64,000 nucleotides of DNA from Marsupella aquatica (taxonomy: Eukaryota; Marchantiophyta), in assembly GCA_973895155.1 (NCBI GenBank), contig OZ316891.1:10602001-10666000 (forward strand), written 5' to 3'. Position 1 is the first letter of the stretch. Each line of letters opens with the position of its first letter. Of this stretch, positions 58,603 through 64,000 are shown in pieces. The position numbers and the translations under genes were made by a program. The notes below the pieces were generated by a model. The model had not been told where the DNA came from. It searched no databases and worked only from the letters and a program-made list of their open reading frames with translations.

Positions 58603-59575
58603 CTAGGTAGATTCTAGTTTAAGGATCCTAATGACTTGTGCTTTGAATGCATCCTCTGTGATACACCCAAGGTCCCTGGCTCTCTTTAGGTTGGTGATCT
58701 GAATTTTTTCTTGTAACAATGATTCTGTGACCAACTTTGCATCCAGTAGCAATTCTCTTTTTTTTTGCCCTCCTTCATTTCACCAGCCATGGATGCTAGA
58801 GAAGAAGCTTGTGAATTCAGACTCATTGCTTTTGTGGCCTTCCCCTTCACTATTGTTGGAGGAGCAGAGGTGTGCTCTCTATTTCCTGCAGGGGTCTGTG
58901 GGCTCCTTGGGTTCACACACTCAGTATCACCAGAACCAACTGGAGTAGGCAAGGGAGGCACAACATTAGTCTGAGTGTTCCCTGTCATCAAAATCTTCCT
59001 GGTTCCTAGTAGATTCCTAGATGCATGCCGGTCAGTCTTCATGATTTTCTCCAAGACAGCAGCACTTTGCATTCGAACCTTCTCACTTATACCGTCATTG
59101 GAGGTGCCAGTTTGTATATCCTTTAGTGTATCTCGAAGACGGTCCTTTAGTGACTCTGGTGCAAATTTTGAATGTGGATACTCTGCTTTGTAAAAGGCAT
59201 ACAAATCAGTCCACACTTTGCCTGGGATAAGTTGACTGACCTTCCTTCCTTTCTGAGCCATCTTGGTGCTGTAAATCTCAAAGTACACATTATAAGCTGC
59301 ACCTAGATATGCTAGGTGGACAGAATCAACTGTCTCTCGTTTCTTTCCGTTGGAAACCTTAGCCTTGCCCTTGTTGACTTTTGAGTTGCTCATATCTTGG
59401 ATATGGCTTGGTAGGACAGATCTACTGGACACAATTGACAATTTTGATCTCACAGGAAGTACCATTTCCTCAGCATCAGAATTACCATAGCTTTGGACAT
59501 CTTCATCTGCATGGGAACCATTTGCTTCATCTACATTAGTGTCGGCCTTCTCAGATGCTGATTGAGACTCATTAT
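58603..59575 (-). pseudogene. Harbinger second gene (SANT/trihelix-like), frameshifted
   Basis: The main minus-strand exon begins after a good acceptor (CTGTGTGCAG|AT, 59575) with DNESQSASEKADTN. It contains a trihelix-like segment (GRKVSQLIPGKVWTDLYAF, KAEYPHSKFAPESLKDRLRD), as in the DNA-binding partner of Harbinger transposases. In the reading frame of the exon, translation leaves the conserved sequence at a run of nine A (plus-strand T 58758-58766) and stops at 58686. One base over, a helical tail (RELLLDAKLVTESLLQEKIQ onward) continues to a TAG at 58605-58603. This looks like a one-base loss in the homopolymer. Upstream exons are unresolved; a phase-1 donor at 59985 (GAGACAG|GTGGG) could supply one. 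Confidence 0.7.
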
Positions 59576-60299
59576 CTGCACACAGAAATAAAAGAACACA
59601 CAAGAATTCAAATATGAGAAATAGACTCTCTTCACATTTTAAAATTCTCACAGCTTGTAGAAGAAGACTCACAATTGGTACAAGTGGACATGCTCAAATA
59701 AACAATAATGGAAGGCATGAGTAAATTAAATGATACTTGCACATTGGTCCAGAAACATCCAATTTTCAATTTCTTGGCAATCATCATTCGTCCCAGCCAT
59801 TTTTCAGGTAGTCAGTCCTACAGAGCACATAGGCAGTACAAAATTACAGTGTTGCTCAGCTTATTCAACCACATGATCTCTGCCAGCAAAATGATGCATG
59901 AGAGAAATGAATTGCATCCTCAACCCTAAAGTTGCAAGCACCAGAGAAATTCCAATCAAATTTCTTATAACGCAACAATTCCCACCTGTCTCAAAAAGTT
60001 GAAATCGGCCTTGGATTCTTGCTGTTGCCTTTGTAATTAGCAGTGCAGCTCTCCCCAATGGCACCTCAATCCTACTCCCACTCTCAGCAAGAACCTCACA
60101 ATTTCTGGATGCAGCTCGCAATCTTCAAAAGAAGCTGGATGTTAGGAAGCAGCTTGAGCAAGGGGAGCAGATCGACCTGGGAAGCATCCAGCTCGATTTG
60201 GAAAGCAGCTCGATCTAGGAAGCAGCTGTAGCTCACAGCAAAGCAAGAAATTTGTGAAGCAGAAAAGCAACAAAGCAATAGGAAAGCAGCACAACAGCG

Positions 60300-60700
60300 A
60301 AAGTAGCACAGCAGCAGCAGTAATGGAGGCCCTAGCCTGGATGGAGCAATGGAGGCAGCAGCGACAAGCTTGATCTGGAAAGCAGCTGCAGGTCACAGCG
60401 AAGCAGGAAATTTGTGAAGCAACGAAGCAGAAATGCAGCAGCAATGGAGGCGAGGATGGAGGCGAGGATGGAGGCGATGGAGGCAAGGATGGAGGCGATG
60501 GAGGCAAGGATGGAGCGACGGAGGCAGCAGCATGCACAGGCTCAATCTGGAAAGCAACAGCGATGGAGGCACAATCTGGGCTGCAGTGCTCAGCAGCTCG
60601 AAGCTATGGAGGGCTGGGCAATGTCGGGCCTGAGCAGCAGCGATGGAGGCACAATCAGGGGCACGATGCAGCATGGAGCAATGGAGGCAAGGGAGCTAGG
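60300..60700. repeat. GGAGGCGA/AGCAGC-type minisatellite in the Harbinger element
   Basis: Short purine-rich units (GGATGGAGGCGA, GCAATGGAGGCA, AGCAGCTCGA) recur many times, most regularly at 60443-60520. The open frames they create on both strands are low complexity and were not taken as genes. Confidence 0.75.
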
Positions 60701-61228
60701 CAGTGCTCGATCAACAGCTTGAAGCTATGGAGGGCTTGAGCAATGTCGGGCCTGAGCAGGAAGGCACGATGCAACATTGGAGGCACGATGGGCCTGGGCA
60801 GGAAAGAGCAGAACGTCCTGGCACTAACTCGCGGCTGGCACTAACTCGCGGCTGACACTAACTCGCGGTGAGAAGGGCCCGGCACTGTTGGAAGGACAAA
60901 AAATGGGATTCACCCTGTTTCTCGCCCCCGAGTACTTGAAGTTTCCAATTAAGTTAACTCACCCTTTAATTTACGTACAAGTCACGACCAGTCGCCCTTA
61001 ATCACGCACATTGCAGATAACTTTAATGAAGCAAGACAGAAGATTGGAACTCAATAAAACTGCGCGTCGATTTGATCACAAAGGAAACCAATTATGCTTT
61101 CCTTCGAGGTGTGCATTATGAGCCAAGGTTGCACGGAGAATGGGTCACCTGCCATGTTCCGGACTCCATTGGTAATGTACAGCCCCTTGTTTCAGATTGA
61201 GTTTCAGTAAAGGGCCATTGGGGACTCT

Positions 61229-62515
61229 GTTGGTTTAGCTTCCAGAAATTAGGGGTCAGAGTGTAAGAGGAACACTGGCTATCATTCATTTACAAGTAGT
61301 CCAAATAACACATTTCTGAAGAATTTTATTGCAAATGACTGGGGTCGTCTTACAGAATATACATTTGTGAACTTCTTGCGATAGAGCACACAACCGGGAT
61401 GCAGAGGCCTTTACAAGTGAGGCATGCAACCCAGATGCACCAGTTGGGAGAACAACATATATTTGAATCGGTAGGGCTAACACAACAGCAATCTCTATTC
61501 CTATTCGACAAACTCAGGAGGAGCAGCGACCAGGGGCTGCTAATCGACGTGCCCCCCAAAATCACAACAAATGTCCAACTCAAGCCACGACATCCAAGCG
61601 CAATATCGACATGTTCAGCATCACACATTGTCCAACACCAATATGGATTACATTTCAATCTTAACATCTAAAATTACAAACACAAAAGAGATAGGGGTCC
61701 ACTAACTAATTGAGTAGGGACTCATAGGTATTGGGTTCAAGTGTTGAAACTAGTTTCTGTTGCCTCCCTTTCAGTGGGGCTTCAGTAATGACCCCTTCTG
61801 AAAATAAACAATTAAAATAAATAAAATTGGATGTACCCAAAACCTCAGGTCTAACACATTTTAATTTGGGGTCCATCAAGCAACAAGGCAAATAGCAAAT
61901 AGCTCCTCTTAGTAAGATGTTGGTGTTTTAAAAAAAGCCGTGTGACAGGATTGGAGGGAGAATATTGCAGCTCCATGAAATTCGTATCAGTAGTAAGGGG
62001 CTTGGGCTTTATTCATGCCTTCGCTGATCTGGGAGTGTGGATGCCGAGTGATCGTTTCATGGCGAACTCGGTAGAATTGTTCTTGCTTGACATTGCTGGT
62101 TCCTCAATTTCGGGGTGTGAGGGAAAGATTTTCAGCGGTGAGAAGGACTGGGATTGGAATGTCTTTGTCATTTTCAAAAGCCCTTTCGGGTATGCCTTGA
62201 TGTGGTTACTGTCCTCAGTAGCCAGATAAGCTGGTTGAGACTAAAAACTCAAACCAAAGCATTCAGGATTGTGAGGAGAACTGTGGTGAAAAGATGTGTG
62301 GAGGGCAATTCAGGGATGCAGAGAGCTATTGTTGAGACAGAATTCTTGGGGGAAATTTGCTGTGCAGCTGCGTATAACGTTGAGCTTTAGAATTCTGGAC
62401 TCTACTGGACGGACAGCGTTGTGTACACCTAAATGTATCTGGTGCTGCCGGAGCGATTGGGAGCTGGATTAAGAAGATGGAGGACCTGCACTGATGATTG
62501 CACATCGCTGCAAGC
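61229..62515. other. Intergenic region and SNM1-like gene leader
   Basis: No gene is recognised. It contains a SINE-like copy (61.69-61.83 kb). The stretch 61.9-62.5 kb is likely promoter and 5' leader of the nuclease gene. A 95-codon open frame at 61942-62229 has no recognisable domain. Confidence 0.45.
61690..61830 (+). mobile_element. SINE-like element, family 2, copy B
   Basis: AATTGAGTAGGGACTCATAG, GGGTTCAAGTGTTG and TTTCTGTTGCCTCCCTT match copy A at 40.8-40.95 kb in order and spacing. GGGTTCAAG is B-box-like. It ends in an A/T-rich tail (AATTAAAATAAATAAAATT), as SINEs often do. Confidence 0.55.
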
Positions 62516-64000
62516 ATGGGTTCGTCCGGTGAGGTCATCGAGTCGCTCCAGCTGTACCGAAAAGGTCTACAGTCCTTAAACCGAACAAAACAGCTATCAT
62601 CTGGATTAGGGGATCTATGTGAGGAATTCTCTGGTGAGAAAGTTGTCCCTTCTAGTTCTGTGGGTCAAGCATCCTCTGCTGTTGGGAATTCCTCGAATTC
62701 AGAGCTCTCCGGATTGCCCTCTGCCGAAGAACCGGACATTATCCCCAGTTTTCCTTCGAGCTTCCCATCTGTGAAACGCATTCCTGGGACGCAATTTGTG
62801 GTCGATGGGTTCAGAAGTGCTGGACCCTGGTCGGTTTCCTACTTCCTCTCCCATTTTCACAGCGACCACTACACAGGGCTCACTAACCTCTGGAGCAAAG
62901 GGCTGGTCTTCTGCTCAGAAATCACTGCTCATTTGGTCAGAGATTCTCTCCAAGTCCCGGATGAGCTCGTGGTGTCTCTGTCGATGGGCAAAGCCCACCG
63001 CGTTGATGGGTGTGAGGTGACTTTAGTGGATGCCAACCACTGTCCAGGGGCTGTGCAATTTCTATTCAGGGTGCCTGGCGGAAATGGAGGGTGGCAAAAA
63101 TATGTGCATTGTGGGGACATGAGATATTCTACTGTTATGAAGAGTGATGCCTCCCTTTGTGACTTTGTGGGTGCTGATGCAGTGTTCTTGGATACCACCT
63201 ACTGCAATCCCAAATATGTGTTCCCCCCTCAGCAGACGTCAGTTGACTATGTTGCTGAGACAGTTCACCGGCTCATGGAGCAGGATAAGCAAGGAATTTT
63301 GGCGGAGGAGGCACCTACAACTGAGGATGACACCACAGTGGACGGAGGGGATGGCTCAGACGAAGAGGATGATCCACCAAGGTGCCAGGAGGGAGATTTG
63401 ACAGACGACTTAGTAGATAAATCCTCCAAGAATGCATCGGACAACGTGGAAGAGGATGACCCGGATTATGATAGGGGAGGTGTAAACGAGGGCATTTATA
63501 GTATAAAGGCATTGAAAGGAATGTCAACCCTGTTTCTCATCTCGACTTATGTGATAGGAAAGGAGAAGATTCTCACTGCAGTAGCAAGGCGATGCAATTG
63601 TTTAATTTACGTGACAGAGAAGAAGTTGACTATTCTTAAACGTTTGAATATAGAAGACATTGATGTGTTTACCACCGATCCAGCAGCTACAAATGTGCAT
63701 GTGGTGAAGTGGAGTTTCTTGGGTGAGACATGGCCGTATTTCAGGCCTAACTTTGTAAACATGGAGAAGGCGATGCATGAGAGTGGATATGTGAAAGTGG
63801 TTGGCTTTGTGCCCACAGGATGGACGTATGAGCTGAAGAAGAAGACGTTCTCAGTTCGAAAGAAGGGTCCTTTTGAGATTCATCTTGTTCCTTACAGTGA
63901 GCATTCCAACTATGAAGAGCTGAGAGAGTACGTGGGCTTCTTGCGACCCAAGGAGATCATACCAACGGTGGGGCTTGACGGCGGAGGGATGGAAAGCAAG
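62516..64000 (+). CDS. SNM1/DCLRE1-family DNA cross-link repair nuclease, partial
   Basis: An uninterrupted frame of 495 codons starts MGSSGEVIESLQLYRK and is still open at the window edge. The family (metallo-beta-lactamase plus beta-CASP) comprises 5' exonucleases that trim DNA at interstrand cross-links and breaks. Metal-binding motifs are present: HFHSDHY (His113, His115, Asp117, His118), His175 in DANHCPGA, Asp201 in CGDMRY, and LDTTYCNPKY. The beta-CASP part shows STYVIGKEK, GETWPYFRPNF, FVPTGWTYE and the late histidine of VPYSEHSNYEELREY near the window end. Between the two parts is an acidic insertion, about residues 260-333 (such as GDGSDEEDDPP), that the plant SNM1 proteins I recall lack. 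The N-terminal 85 residues are Ser-rich and have no motif. Only the final C-terminal stretch is missing. Confidence 0.94.
   Translation, partial: MGSSGEVIESLQLYRKGLQSLNRTKQLSSGLGDLCEEFSGEKVVPSSSVGQASSAVGNSSNSELSGLPSAEEPDIIPSFPSSFPSVKRIPGTQFVVDGFRSAGPWSVSYFLSHFHSDHYTGLTNLWSKGLVFCSEITAHLVRDSLQVPDELVVSLSMGKAHRVDGCEVTLVDANHCPGAVQFLFRVPGGNGGWQKYVHCGDMRYSTVMKSDASLCDFVGADAVFLDTTYCNPKYVFPPQQTSVDYVAETVHRLMEQDKQGILAEEAPTTEDDTTVDGGDGSDEEDDPPRCQEGDLTDDLVDKSSKNASDNVEEDDPDYDRGGVNEGIYSIKALKGMSTLFLISTYVIGKEKILTAVARRCNCLIYVTEKKLTILKRLNIEDIDVFTTDPAATNVHVVKWSFLGETWPYFRPNFVNMEKAMHESGYVKVVGFVPTGWTYELKKKTFSVRKKGPFEIHLVPYSEHSNYEELREYVGFLRPKEIIPTVGLDGGGMESK

Larger units (their letters stand above)
56256..61228. mobile_element. 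PIF/Harbinger DNA transposon, about 5 kb
   Basis: The element is defined by an intact DDE transposase gene (57057-58295, plus) and a convergent second gene encoding a SANT/trihelix-like protein (minus, stop region 58.6 kb), the usual two-gene plan of Harbinger elements. Candidate ends are CAGAGTCCC at 56255-56263 and its reverse complement at 61221-61229, followed inward by TATTTGG and CAATGGC. I could not confirm a 3-bp TWA target duplication at these ends, so the limits are provisional. Confidence 0.7.

Noticed and set aside
60142-60722. Open frames on both strands in the AGCAGC/GGAGGCGA block
   Set aside because: They arise from short repeats; the translations are low complexity (runs of Ser-Pro-Pro or Met-Glu-Ala-Arg) and have no protein signature.

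Overview
This is nuclear DNA from a land plant. Seven multi-exon or intronless genes encode typical plant proteins, among them a plastid-targeted elongation factor P, a RAP-domain organelle protein, an HDA9-type histone deacetylase and a nepenthesin-like aspartic protease. Introns follow GT-AG rules, with one GC-AG exception. Introns are mostly 100-1600 bp and gene spacing is about one per 8 kb. The sequence alone does not fix the lineage; a non-seed plant (bryophyte, lycophyte or fern) is a guess.

Layout. 0-2 kb: MITEs and GC-rich inverted repeats. 2.2-7.6 kb (+): kelch-repeat protein, 11 exons. 10.9-16.7 kb (+): class I histone deacetylase of the HDA9 type, 14 exons, all catalytic residues present. 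19.6-21.9 kb (+): NYN-ribonuclease/LOTUS protein, two exons. 22-29.5 kb: no gene recognised; CpG-poor repeats with a 476-bp TA-flanked MITE, then a CpG-rich block. 29.5-31.2 kb (-): intronless aspartic protease. 33.3 kb: a long hairpin. 34.7-37.6 kb (-): plastid EF-P, seven exons. 38-41 kb: tandem satellites, a 223-bp long-TIR MITE and a SINE-like copy. 42.2-45.3 kb (-): RAP protein, four exons. 47-48.3 kb (-): conserved protein not firmly recognised, possibly a nucleolar UTP-type factor. 49-56 kb: gene-free repeats (SINE, TC microsatellite, 120-bp decayed coding-like repeat, 333-bp MITE). 56.2-61.2 kb: a PIF/Harbinger DNA transposon with an intact transposase and a convergent, frameshifted second gene. 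62.5 kb to the window end (+): SNM1-family DNA-repair nuclease, open at the edge.

The genes do not form an operon-like unit. EF-P and the RAP protein both point to plastid gene expression and are neighbours, but nothing shows they are co-regulated. The repeats are the least explained part. They include at least four MITE families whose target-site duplications can be read directly, two SINE-like families and two long hairpins. No clear candidate for a wholly new biological system was found. Gene boundaries below were worked out by hand from splice sites, reading phase and family conservation.
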